Source: Streptomyces spiramyceticus (GTDB lineage: Bacteria > Actinomycetota > Actinomycetes > Streptomycetales > Streptomycetaceae). From it: a stretch of DNA of 64,000 nt. Positions 32,173 through 43,845 of this stretch are shown one piece after another. Within the stretch, counting starts at the first letter, position 1; every line of letters begins with the position of its first letter. The position numbers and the translations under genes are program-made. The stretch spans positions 2,762,001 to 2,826,000 of the forward strand of contig NZ_JARBAX010000001.1 of the NCBI RefSeq assembly GCF_028807635.1. The letters run 5' to 3'. A model generated the notes under the pieces. The model had not been told where the DNA came from, did not search any database, and worked only from the letters and a program-made list of their open reading frames with translations.

Positions 32173-34073
32173 TTCTGGGCCTCCTGTGGCTCTTCTACGA
32201 CAGCGAGCAGGGCGCCGACCTCGACCTGACGGCCGACGGCGGCGTGGAGTGCGGCGAGCGTGCCGGAGGCGGGAGCGGTGATGCGGTGCTCCATCTTCAT
32301 GGCCTCCAGCCAGACGAGGGCCTGGCCCGCCTCGACCCGGTCGCCGGGCGCGAGCCCTTCGGCGACGCGGACGACGGTGCCGGGCATGGGCGCGAGGAGC
32401 GAGCCGGGTGCGGTGCGGGTGGTGGGGTCGGGGAAGCGTGGGCGGGGGGTGAGGGTGTACGTCCCGTCGGCGCCGTCGACGTACACCTGGCCGGGGTGTG
32501 CGCTGACGTCGAAGTGCCGTACGACGCCGTCGGTTTCGAGGGTGACCCGGGTGGATGTCGCGCTGATGACCCGTACGCCCGGCGCGTCTTCGACGGTGAA
32601 CCCGTCGCGGGTGGCGCGGTAGCGGACCTCGTGGTCCCCGTACGCCTTGGTCTGCGGCTGCGAGGGTACGTTCCGGAAGCCCCCGAAGCGGCCGCTGCGG
32701 CGGGCGGCGTCGGCGAGGGCGGCGGCTGTGGCTGCGTGGCGTTCGCCGTCGTCGTCGGCGGGTGCCGGGGCGGTGAGTTCGCCGAGGTGGCGGTCGTAGA
32801 AGCCGGTGTCGATGCGGGTGTCCGCGAACTCCGGGTGACGGAGGGAGCGTACGAGCAGCTCACGGTTGGTGACGGGGCCGTGGATACGGGCCCGCCGCAG
32901 GGCGTGCGCCAGTTTGCGGACCGCTTCGGCGCGGGTGGGGGCGTGGGCGACGATCTTGGCGACCATGGGGTCGTAGTGGACGCCGATGCGGTCGCCGTCG
33001 GCGTACCCGGTGTCGAGCCGGACGCTGCCCGGGACGTCCAGCCGGCGCAGCACTCCCGTCTGGGGCTGCCAGTCCCTGGCCGGGTCCTCCGCGTACAGCC
33101 GGGCCTCGACCGCGTGGCCGCTCGGCGCCGGGGGCTCGGGGTCGAGGCGCTCGCCCTCGGCGACGCGGAGCTGGAGGGCGACCAGGTCGAGGCCGAAGAC
33201 CGCTTCTGTGACGGGGTGTTCGACCTGGAGGCGGGTGTTCATTTCCAGGAAGTACGCCCGCCCTTCGGCGGAGACGAGGAACTCGACCGTGCCCGCGCCC
33301 CGGTAGCCGACCGCGCGGGCAGCCGCTGTGGCGGCGTCGTGGAGTTCGTGCCGGAGGGCGTCGGGGAGACCCGGGGCGGGTGCCTCCTCGATGACCTTCT
33401 GGTGACGGCGCTGGAGGGAACAGTCGCGGGTGCCGAGTGCCCATACGGTGCCGTGGTCGTCGGCCATGACCTGGACCTCGACGTGGCGGCCCCGTTCGAC
33501 GTACGGCTCGATGAAGACCTCGCCGTCGCCGAAGGCGCCGGCCGCCTCGGCACGGGCGGCCTCCAGCTCGGCGGGGAGTGCGCCGATTTCACGTACGACG
33601 CGCATACCGCGGCCGCCGCCGCCCGCCGCCGCCTTCACCAGCACGGGGAGGTCGGCCTCGGTGACCTCCGCCAGCGGGGCGAGCAGCGGTACGCCTGCCG
33701 CTGCCATCAGTTCCTTGGCGCGGGTCTTGGACGCCATGGCCTCGACGGCCTCGGGGGGCGGCCCGATCCACACCAGACCGGCGTCGAGGACGGCGCGCGC
33801 GAAGTCGGCGTTCTCGGACAGGAAGCCGTACCCGGGGTGTACGGCGTCCGCGCCCGCGGCGAGCGCGGCCTTCACGATCAGGTCGCCGCGCAGGTACGTG
33901 TCGGCGGGGGCCGCGCCGGGGAGTCGTACGGCGGCGTCCGCCTCGCGTACGTGCAGGGCATCCGTATCGGGGTCGGAGTGGACCGCGACCGTTTCGATGC
34001 CCAGCTCACGGCAGGTGCGGAAGACGCGGCAGGCGATCTCGCCACGGTTGGCGACCAGGACTGACTCGATCAT
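32169..34073 (-). CDS. Acyl-CoA carboxylase alpha subunit (biotin carboxylase + BCCP)
   Basis: 634 residues. Biotin carboxylase occupies about 1-450 (MIESVLVANRGEIACRVFRT, ATP-grasp loop GGGGRGMRVV, FLEMNTRLQVEHPVTE). A linker beta-domain follows, and the C-terminal biotinyl domain has biotin Lys in LEAMKMEHR. It carboxylates biotin for the beta subunit encoded just upstream. ATG 34073 gives the standard MIESVLVANRG start after GGAG; an ATG at 34085 would add four residues. Methylcrotonyl- or geranyl-CoA-type carboxylases share this domain order (LiuD/AtuF). Confidence 0.94.
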   Translation of the reverse strand: MIESVLVANRGEIACRVFRTCRELGIETVAVHSDPDTDALHVREADAAVRLPGAAPADTYLRGDLIVKAALAAGADAVHPGYGFLSENADFARAVLDAGLVWIGPPPEAVEAMASKTRAKELMAAAGVPLLAPLAEVTEADLPVLVKAAAGGGGRGMRVVREIGALPAELEAARAEAAGAFGDGEVFIEPYVERGRHVEVQVMADDHGTVWALGTRDCSLQRRHQKVIEEAPAPGLPDALRHELHDAATAAARAVGYRGAGTVEFLVSAEGRAYFLEMNTRLQVEHPVTEAVFGLDLVALQLRVAEGERLDPEPPAPSGHAVEARLYAEDPARDWQPQTGVLRRLDVPGSVRLDTGYADGDRIGVHYDPMVAKIVAHAPTRAEAVRKLAHALRRARIHGPVTNRELLVRSLRHPEFADTRIDTGFYDRHLGELTAPAPADDDGERHAATAAALADAARRSGRFGGFRNVPSQPQTKAYGDHEVRYRATRDGFTVEDAPGVRVISATSTRVTLETDGVVRHFDVSAHPGQVYVDGADGTYTLTPRPRFPDPTTRTAPGSLLAPMPGTVVRVAEGLAPGDRVEAGQALVWLEAMKMEHRITAPASGTLAALHAAVGRQVEVGALLAVVEEPQEAQK

Positions 34074-34102
34074 CTTCACTCCCATCACTCCTCTCACTCC
34101 CC

Positions 34103-35716
34103 TCACATCCGGAAGATTCCGAAGCCGCCGCGGGCTCCTTCGACGGGCGCGGTATGGATGGCCGACAGGCAGAGGCCGAGGACGGTGCGGGTGTCGCGCG
34201 GGTCTATGACCCCGTCGTCGTACAGCCGCCCGGACAGGAACATGGGGAGCGATTCGGACTCGATCTGCTGCTCCACCATGGCGCGCAGCCCGGCGTCGGC
34301 CTCGGCAGCCTTGTCGTCGTACGGCTGCCCCTTCGCGGCGGCGGATGCGCGGGCGACGATCGACAGGACGCCGGCGAGCTGCTGCGGGCCCATGACGGCG
34401 GACTTGGCGCTCGGCCAGGCGAAGAGGAAGCGCGGGTCGTACGCCCGGCCGCACATGCCGTAGTGACCGGCTCCGTACGAGGCGCCCATCAGGACGGACA
34501 GGTGCGGGACCCGGGAATTGGACACCGCGTTGATCATCATTGCGCCGTGCTTGATGATGCCGCCCTGCTCGTACTCCTTGCCGACCATGTAGCCGGTGGT
34601 GTTGTGGAGGAAGAGGAGCGGTACGTCGCGCTGGTTGGCCAGCTGGATGAACTGCGCGGCCTTCTGCGACTCGGCGGAGAACAGCACGCCCTGGGCATTG
34701 GCGAGGATGCCGACGGGGTAGCCGTGGAGCCGGGCCCATCCCGTGACGAGGCTCGGTCCGTAGAGCGGCTTGAATTCGTCGAAGTCCGAGCCGTCGACGA
34801 TACGGGCGATGACCTCGCGGGGGTCGAAGGGGGCTTTGAGGTCGCCGGGGACGATGCCGAGGAGTTCGTCCTGGTCGTACTTGGGCGGCTGCGCCTCGCC
34901 CGGGCCCGGATCGGCTTGCGCCTTGCGCCAGTTGAGCCGGGCGACGATGCGGCGGGCCTGGCGCAGGGCGTCCGGCTCGTCGAGGGCGAAGTAGTCGGCG
35001 AGGCCGGAGGTGCGGGCGTGCATTTCGGCGCCGCCGAGCGATTCGTCGTCGCTCTCTTCGCCGGTGGCCATCTTCACGAGCGGAGGGCCGCCCAGGAAGA
35101 CCTTCGAGCGCTCCTTGATCATGACGGTGTGGTCGGACATGCCGGGGACGTACGCCCCGCCCGCCGTCGAGTTGCCGAAGACGACCGCGATGGTCGGGAT
35201 GCCGGCGGCGGAGAGCCGGGTGATGTCGCGGAAGAGGGCGCCGCCGGGGATGAAGATCTCCTTCTGGGAAGGCAGATCGGCGCCGCCGGACTCTACGAGG
35301 CTGATGCAGGGCAGGCGGTTGGCGTACGCGATTTCGTTGGCCCGCAGTGCTTTTTTGAGCGTCCAGGGGTTGGAGGCTCCGCCGCGTACGGTCGGGTCGT
35401 TGGCGGTGACGAGGCACTCGACGCCTTCCACTACGCCGATGCCGGTGACGATGGATGCGCCGACGGGGTAGTCGCTGCCCCACGCTGCGAGCGGCGACAG
35501 CTCCAGGAAGGGGGTGTCGGGGTCGAGGAGCAGCTCGATGCGCTCGCGGGCGAGGAGCTTGCCGCGTTTGCGGTGGCGGTCGACGTATTTTGGGCCGCCG
35601 CCGGCGAGGGCTTTGGCGTGTTCGGTGTGGAGCTCGGTCAGCTTGGCTTGCATGGCGGTGCGGTTGGTGGCGTATTCGGGGCCCTGTGTGTCGAGGGCCG
35701 AAGGCAGTACGGTCAC
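34103..35716 (-). CDS. Acyl-CoA carboxylase beta subunit (carboxyltransferase)
   Basis: A 537-residue carboxyltransferase: VTANDPTVRGGASNPWTLKK, GIPTIAVVFGNSTAGGAYVP, VSNSRVPHLSVLMGASYGAG (second oxyanion loop) and FAWPSAKSAVMG. The sequence is of the methylcrotonyl/geranyl-CoA carboxylase type rather than the acetyl/propionyl AccB type of Streptomyces. GTG 35716 follows AGGAGGGG. It sits 29 nt before the alpha subunit. Equivalent to LiuB/AtuC. Confidence 0.94.
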   Translation of the reverse strand: MTVLPSALDTQGPEYATNRTAMQAKLTELHTEHAKALAGGGPKYVDRHRKRGKLLARERIELLLDPDTPFLELSPLAAWGSDYPVGASIVTGIGVVEGVECLVTANDPTVRGGASNPWTLKKALRANEIAYANRLPCISLVESGGADLPSQKEIFIPGGALFRDITRLSAAGIPTIAVVFGNSTAGGAYVPGMSDHTVMIKERSKVFLGGPPLVKMATGEESDDESLGGAEMHARTSGLADYFALDEPDALRQARRIVARLNWRKAQADPGPGEAQPPKYDQDELLGIVPGDLKAPFDPREVIARIVDGSDFDEFKPLYGPSLVTGWARLHGYPVGILANAQGVLFSAESQKAAQFIQLANQRDVPLLFLHNTTGYMVGKEYEQGGIIKHGAMMINAVSNSRVPHLSVLMGASYGAGHYGMCGRAYDPRFLFAWPSAKSAVMGPQQLAGVLSIVARASAAAKGQPYDDKAAEADAGLRAMVEQQIESESLPMFLSGRLYDDGVIDPRDTRTVLGLCLSAIHTAPVEGARGGFGIFRM

Positions 35717-35770
35717 GCGATCCCCTCCTGGTTGTGAACGTGGCTGGTCGGGGTGCTGTGCGTGCGGGTT

Positions 35771-35946
35771 GCCTGCGGCGCGTTTCTCCTACCCGCCCCT
35801 TCCCGAACTGGGGCTCCGCCCCAGACCCCGCTCCTCAAACGCCGGAGAGGCTGGTACTCCAGGGGGCCTGGGGGCTTGCCCCTCACGCGGCGGAGCCGCA
35901 AATGTCGCAGCCGGGAAGGGGTGGGTAGGGGAACTGCGCCGCAGGC
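35771..35946. repeat. Composite inverted-repeat spacer (family copy 2)
   Basis: Outer arms GCCTGCGGCGC (35771-35781) and GCGCCGCAGGC (35936-35946) are perfect. Inside, CTACCCGCCCCTTCCCG pairs with CGGGAAGGGGTGGGTAG with one mismatch, and CTGGGGCTCCGCCCCAG forms its own hairpin. It lies between two genes of one operon-like run (beta subunit and AtuA-like), so it may attenuate or stabilise the message. It is related to the element at 20079-20264. Confidence 0.75.
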
Positions 35947-35992
35947 AGCCCGCACCCAATGACCACCCGCACCCGCATCGCCACCTCCGCCC

Positions 35993-37669
35993 TCACAGCA
36001 ACCCCACCGGCACATCCACCCACCGCGACCGCAGCCACTCCCCCACCCCCTTCGCCTGCGGGTCGAAACGGGACTGCGAGGCCACCCCCTCGCCCAGCAA
36101 GCCCGTCACCACGAAGTTCAGCGCCCGCAGGTTCGGCAGCGCATGCCTGGTCACCGGCAACCCGGCCGTCTCCGGGAGCAGTTCGCGGAAGCGGTCCACC
36201 GTCAGCTCGTGCGCCAGCCACGCCCACGCCTCGTCCGACCTGACCCACACCCCGACATTCGCGTCCCCGCCCTTGTCGCCGCTACGAGCGCCCGCGACCA
36301 GCCCCAGCGGCGCCCTGCGCTTCGGCCCGGTGGGGGCACGCGCTGGCGCAGGGGGCTCCTCCACCGGCTCAAGTGCCTTCGTACGCACCGGGTGCCGCAC
36401 CTCCACCCGCGCCCCGTCCGGCAGCACCGCGACGTGCGCCACCTCCCCCGGGTCCACGTACTGCGCTTCGAAGACCCCATAGGGCGCCCCCTTGCCCGGG
36501 GGCGCCGTCACGTGGAAGCCGGGGTAGCTGCCGAGCGCCAGCTCGATCGCCGCGCTGCTCACCGCCCTCCCTACCGCCGCCGGATCCGGGTCCCGTACGA
36601 CCAGCCGCAGCAGCGCGCTCGCGCACTCCTCCGTGGGCGCGTCCGGCCGCTCCGTGCGGGCGAGTTCCCACCGCACCTCCGCCGGCCGGCGCTTGCCGAA
36701 GGCGTCGTCCAGTTGTTCGCGTACCAGCCGCGCCTTGGCTTCCACGTCGAGGCCGGTCAGTACGAACAGGACCTCGTTGCGCCAGCCGCCGATCCGGTTC
36801 AGCCCGACCTTGAGGGTCGACGGCGGCGCCTCGCCCCGTACGCCGGAGATCCGCACCCGGTCGGGCCCGTCCTGCGTCAGCCGTACGGTGTCGAGCCGGG
36901 CCGTGACGTCGGGGCCCGCGTAACGGGCGCCCCCGGTCTCGTACAGCAGTTGCGCCGTCACCGTGCCGACGTCCACGACGCCGCCCGTACCGTCGTGTTT
37001 GGTGATTACGGAGGTGCCGTCCGCGTAGATCTCCGCCACCGGAAAGCCGGGGCGCCGCACATCGTGCTCGCCGAAGAAGGAGTAGTTGCCGCCGGTGGCC
37101 TGCGTCCCGCACTCCAGCACGTGCCCGGCGACCACCGCCCCGGCAAGTCGGTCGTAGGAGCCCGAGCCTTCCGGCTCCCACCCGTACCGCCACGCCGCCG
37201 GCCCGCTGACCAGTGCCGCGTCCGTGACGCGCCCCGTCACCACCACGTCCGCACCCGCCCTCAGGCACTCGGCGATTCCGGCGCCACCGAGATACGCGTT
37301 GGCGGTCAGCGCGCCTTCGGGCAGCGGCAGGCTGTCGCCCTCGACATGCGCGACCCGCACCGGCACGCCGACCCGGTCGGCCAACTCCCGTACGGCATCG
37401 GCCAGTCCGGCCGGGTTGAGCCCGCCCGCATTGGCGACGATTTTCACGCCCCGTCCGTGCGCGAGCCCGAGGTTCTCCTCCAGCTGCCGCAGGAACGTCT
37501 TGGCGTAGCCGAGCCGGGGGTCTTTCAGCCGGTCCCTGCCCAGGATGAGCATGGTCAGTTCGGCGAGGTAATCACCGGTCAGTACGTCGAGTTCGCCGCC
37601 GGTGAGCATCTCCCTCATCGCGTCGAACCGGTCGCCGTAGAAGCCGGACGCGTTGCCGATGCGGAGCAC
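35993..37669 (-). CDS. AtuA-like DUF1446 protein
   Basis: A 558-residue soluble protein. N-terminal LRIGNASGFYGDRFDAMREM, a Gly-rich middle (KIVANAGGLNPAGLADAVRE, TGGNYSFFGEHDV) and C-terminal LVAGARSGDKGGDANVGVWV mark the AtuA family (acyclic terpene utilisation, DUF1446). AtuA is needed for citronellol/geraniol growth in Pseudomonas, but its reaction is not established. GTG 37669 follows AAGGAGG; the frame extends 28 codons further without support. Placement beside a carboxylase pair matches atu clusters. Confidence 0.88.
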   Translation of the reverse strand: MLRIGNASGFYGDRFDAMREMLTGGELDVLTGDYLAELTMLILGRDRLKDPRLGYAKTFLRQLEENLGLAHGRGVKIVANAGGLNPAGLADAVRELADRVGVPVRVAHVEGDSLPLPEGALTANAYLGGAGIAECLRAGADVVVTGRVTDAALVSGPAAWRYGWEPEGSGSYDRLAGAVVAGHVLECGTQATGGNYSFFGEHDVRRPGFPVAEIYADGTSVITKHDGTGGVVDVGTVTAQLLYETGGARYAGPDVTARLDTVRLTQDGPDRVRISGVRGEAPPSTLKVGLNRIGGWRNEVLFVLTGLDVEAKARLVREQLDDAFGKRRPAEVRWELARTERPDAPTEECASALLRLVVRDPDPAAVGRAVSSAAIELALGSYPGFHVTAPPGKGAPYGVFEAQYVDPGEVAHVAVLPDGARVEVRHPVRTKALEPVEEPPAPARAPTGPKRRAPLGLVAGARSGDKGGDANVGVWVRSDEAWAWLAHELTVDRFRELLPETAGLPVTRHALPNLRALNFVVTGLLGEGVASQSRFDPQAKGVGEWLRSRWVDVPVGLL

Positions 37670-37671
37670 CC

Positions 37672-38568
37672 TCAGGCCTCCTTGTGCCGGGTACGCCGAG
37701 GCGCGCGCCCCGCGCCCGCCGGTCCCGCGAAGGCCTGCGCGATGTCCAGCCACCGGTCCGCATCGGGGCCCTCCGCCCGTACCGCCAGATCGTCGCGGTG
37801 CGCCCGCTGGGTCACCAGCAGGCAGAAGTCGAGCGCCGGGCCGGTGACGCGCTGGCGGGCGTCCTCAGGGCCGTACGCCCACACTCCCGCACCGTCTGAA
37901 CCGTCCGACGCACCGTCCGATGCACCGTCCGGCCCTTCCCCAAGTTCTCGGCTTCGCTCGAACAGGGGAGACCCCATTGGCGCGGACGGCGGGTCCAACT
38001 CGACCCGGAACTCCTCCTCCGGCACCGCGAGACCCCGCACAAAGAAGGCGTAGCCGCGCGCCCGCACCCCGATGCGTGCCACGTGCCGCAGCCGCGCCGT
38101 CGGTTCGCGTCGTACGCCCACCGCGTCGGCGATGTCCTGACCGTGCGCCCAGGTCTCCATCAGCCGCCCCGTGGCCATCGAGGCGGCGCTCATCGGCGGC
38201 CCGTACCAGGGGAAACGCACCCCGGCCGGCGCCGCCCGCAGTGCGCGCTGCAACTGCTCGCGCCCGTCGCGCCACCACGCCAGCAGTTCGTCGACCGGCA
38301 GCTCCGCCCCCGCTTCGGCGCCTTCGTCGACGAAGCGCTCGGGCGCGGCCAGCGCCTTGTCCGTCTCCGCCGCGAAGGCCTCGGGGTCGGTGACGGACAG
38401 CAGCGCCGCCGTGTCCGTCCAGGCGAGGTGTGCGATCTGGTGGGCGACTGTCCAGCGCGGCGCGGGTGTGGCGAGCGACCACTGCTTGTTGCTCAAGCCC
38501 CCGACCAGCTGGTCGAGTTCGTCCCCTTCCGCACGGAGATCGTCGAGCACGGCTGCCGGATCGGACAC
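37672..38568 (-). CDS. TIGR03084-family (DinB/mycothiol-isomerase-like) protein
   Basis: A 298-residue protein of the DinB/MDMPI superfamily: RWTVAHQIAHLAWTDTAALL (first metal His), METWAHGQDIADAVGVRRE (second and third His) and VTGPALDFCLLVTQR near the end. About 30 residues between EFRVELDPP and VWAYGPEDA come from a 56-bp repeat (37933-37988) plus a GASDGASDGSDG tract; relatives lack this loop as far as I recall (about 260-270 residues). GTG 38568 follows GGGGAGCG. First gene of the leftward catabolic run, with a regulated promoter upstream. Confidence 0.87.
   Translation of the reverse strand: MSDPAAVLDDLRAEGDELDQLVGGLSNKQWSLATPAPRWTVAHQIAHLAWTDTAALLSVTDPEAFAAETDKALAAPERFVDEGAEAGAELPVDELLAWWRDGREQLQRALRAAPAGVRFPWYGPPMSAASMATGRLMETWAHGQDIADAVGVRREPTARLRHVARIGVRARGYAFFVRGLAVPEEEFRVELDPPSAPMGSPLFERSRELGEGPDGASDGASDGSDGAGVWAYGPEDARQRVTGPALDFCLLVTQRAHRDDLAVRAEGPDADRWLDIAQAFAGPAGAGRAPRRTRHKEA
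37933..37988. repeat. 56-bp palindromic repeat in coding sequence (copy B)
   Basis: 54/56 identical to copy A (9339-9394). The host gene runs on the minus strand, so the repeat is read here as SAPMGSPLFERSRELGEG, the opposite strand from copy A. Next to it (37905-37932) the 12-mer CACCGTCCGAYG is tandemly repeated and adds GASD units. Both insert in a surface-loop position of the DinB-like fold. Confidence 0.85.
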
Positions 38569-38604
38569 GTTGCGCTCCCCTCGGGGTAGGGCGGTGTGTC
38601 CGGG

Positions 38605-38650
38605 AGCATGGCAGCCCCACGAGAAACAAGCAAGCGTGCTTGCATTGTTT
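38605..38650 (-). promoter_or_regulatory. Promoter and TetR-type operator of the catabolic run
   Basis: On the minus strand TTGCTT (38633-38628), 17 nt, then CATGCT (38610-38605) make a good promoter for the gene starting at 38568. The palindrome GCAAGC-gt-GCTTGC (38630-38643), extended by AAACAA and TTGTTT (38624-38650, one bulged base), covers the -35 box. Its form matches operators of TetR repressors of acyl-CoA catabolism (CAAGC half-sites). The TetR gene at the end of the run is the obvious candidate. Confidence 0.65.
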
Positions 38651-38684
38651 ATTCGAGCGCTTGCGGCTGTCTGTGCGAAGCGAA

Positions 38685-39641
38685 TCAGTCAGAGGGCTTG
38701 GACCGCCGTTGACGCGACTGGCTCCGCACCGCGCCCATGCTCGCGCCGATGACCAGCGCGATCGCCAGCGCGTCGGTCGTCGAGAGGGCCTGGCTCAGGA
38801 CCAGGAAGCCGGCGACGGCCGCGATGGCCGGTTCCAGGCTCATCAGTACGGCGAACGTCGCGGCAGGCAGTCGGCGCAGCGCCAGCAGCTCCAGCGTGTA
38901 GGGCAGCACGGACGAAAGCAGGGCGACCGCCGCCCCCAGGGCCAGAGTCGTCGGCTCGAACAGCTTCGTGCCGGACTCGGCGAGCCCGAGCGGCAGGCTC
39001 AGCACCGCCGCCACCGCCATCGCGAGCGCCAGCCCGTCCGCCTGCGGGAACCGGCGCCCGGTCCGCGCGCTGAAGAGGATGTACGCCGCCCAGCAACCGC
39101 CCGCCCCGAGCGCGTAGGCGGCGCCGACCGGATCCAGCCGGTCGAAGCCGCCGCCACTGAGCAGCGCGACGCCGCCCAGCGCCAGCGCGGCCCATACGAC
39201 GCTCATCGCGCGCCGGGACGCGAACACGGAGAGGGCGAGCGGGCCGAGCACCTCCAGGGTCACGGCGACGCCCAGCGGGAGCCGCTCCAGCGACTGGTAG
39301 AAGAGGCCGTTCATGCCGGCCATCGCGAGCCCGAAGGCGCCGATGGTGCCCCAGTCGGCGCGGGCGTAACCCCGCACCCGGGGGCGACACACGACGAGCA
39401 GGATCACGGCCGCGACGGCGAGCCGTACAGCGACGACGCCCGCCGCGCCCGTGCGGGGCATCAGCGTGACGGCGACAGCGGACCCGAACTGCACGGAAAG
39501 GCCCCCCGCCACCACCATCGCGACCGGCCCGAGCCGGGCACCGATGCCCGCGGCGCGGGTGGGCGCGGGGGCGGGGGCGACGGCCCCCGGTATTTCGGCG
39601 GCAGGGGCGGAGGCGGGCGCGGCGGAGGTGGGCTGGTCCAT
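38685..39641 (-). CDS. EamA-family (DMT) transporter
   Basis: A 318-residue protein with a Pro/Ala-rich N terminus and about ten hydrophobic helices in two EamA repeats (MVVAGGLSVQFGSAVAVTLM, AVRLAVAAVILLVVC, LGALAVLLS-type stretches, ALVIGASMGAV). A basic tail (RSQSRQRRSKPSD) ends it. RhtA-like members export amino acids or drugs; no substrate is indicated. Start is ATG 39641. It precedes the regulated promoter at 38.6 kb on the same strand but is probably a separate unit. Confidence 0.88.
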   Translation of the reverse strand: MDQPTSAAPASAPAAEIPGAVAPAPAPTRAAGIGARLGPVAMVVAGGLSVQFGSAVAVTLMPRTGAAGVVAVRLAVAAVILLVVCRPRVRGYARADWGTIGAFGLAMAGMNGLFYQSLERLPLGVAVTLEVLGPLALSVFASRRAMSVVWAALALGGVALLSGGGFDRLDPVGAAYALGAGGCWAAYILFSARTGRRFPQADGLALAMAVAAVLSLPLGLAESGTKLFEPTTLALGAAVALLSSVLPYTLELLALRRLPAATFAVLMSLEPAIAAVAGFLVLSQALSTTDALAIALVIGASMGAVRSQSRQRRSKPSD

Positions 39642-39685
39642 ACGTCCACGTTAAGGGGAACAGCACCGTCACCCGTCCACACCCA

Positions 39686-43786
<4,101 letters not shown>

Positions 43787-43816
43787 CGGTTACTGCTCGG
43801 CAGTTTGCGTTCGGTG

Positions 43817-43831
43817 GGCCCCGGCATTGGG
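43817..43831. terminator. Left half of the serC terminator, interrupted by an IS
   Basis: GGCCCCGGCAT (43817-43827) plus the loop TGGG. The matching half ATGCCGGGGCC is at 45639-45649, on the far side of the insertion, preceded by a second TGGG (45635-45638). Joined, the two halves give a perfect 11-bp stem with a TGGG loop, 30 nt after the serC stop. Confidence 0.85.
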
Positions 43832-43845
43832 ATGATGCTGTTGGT

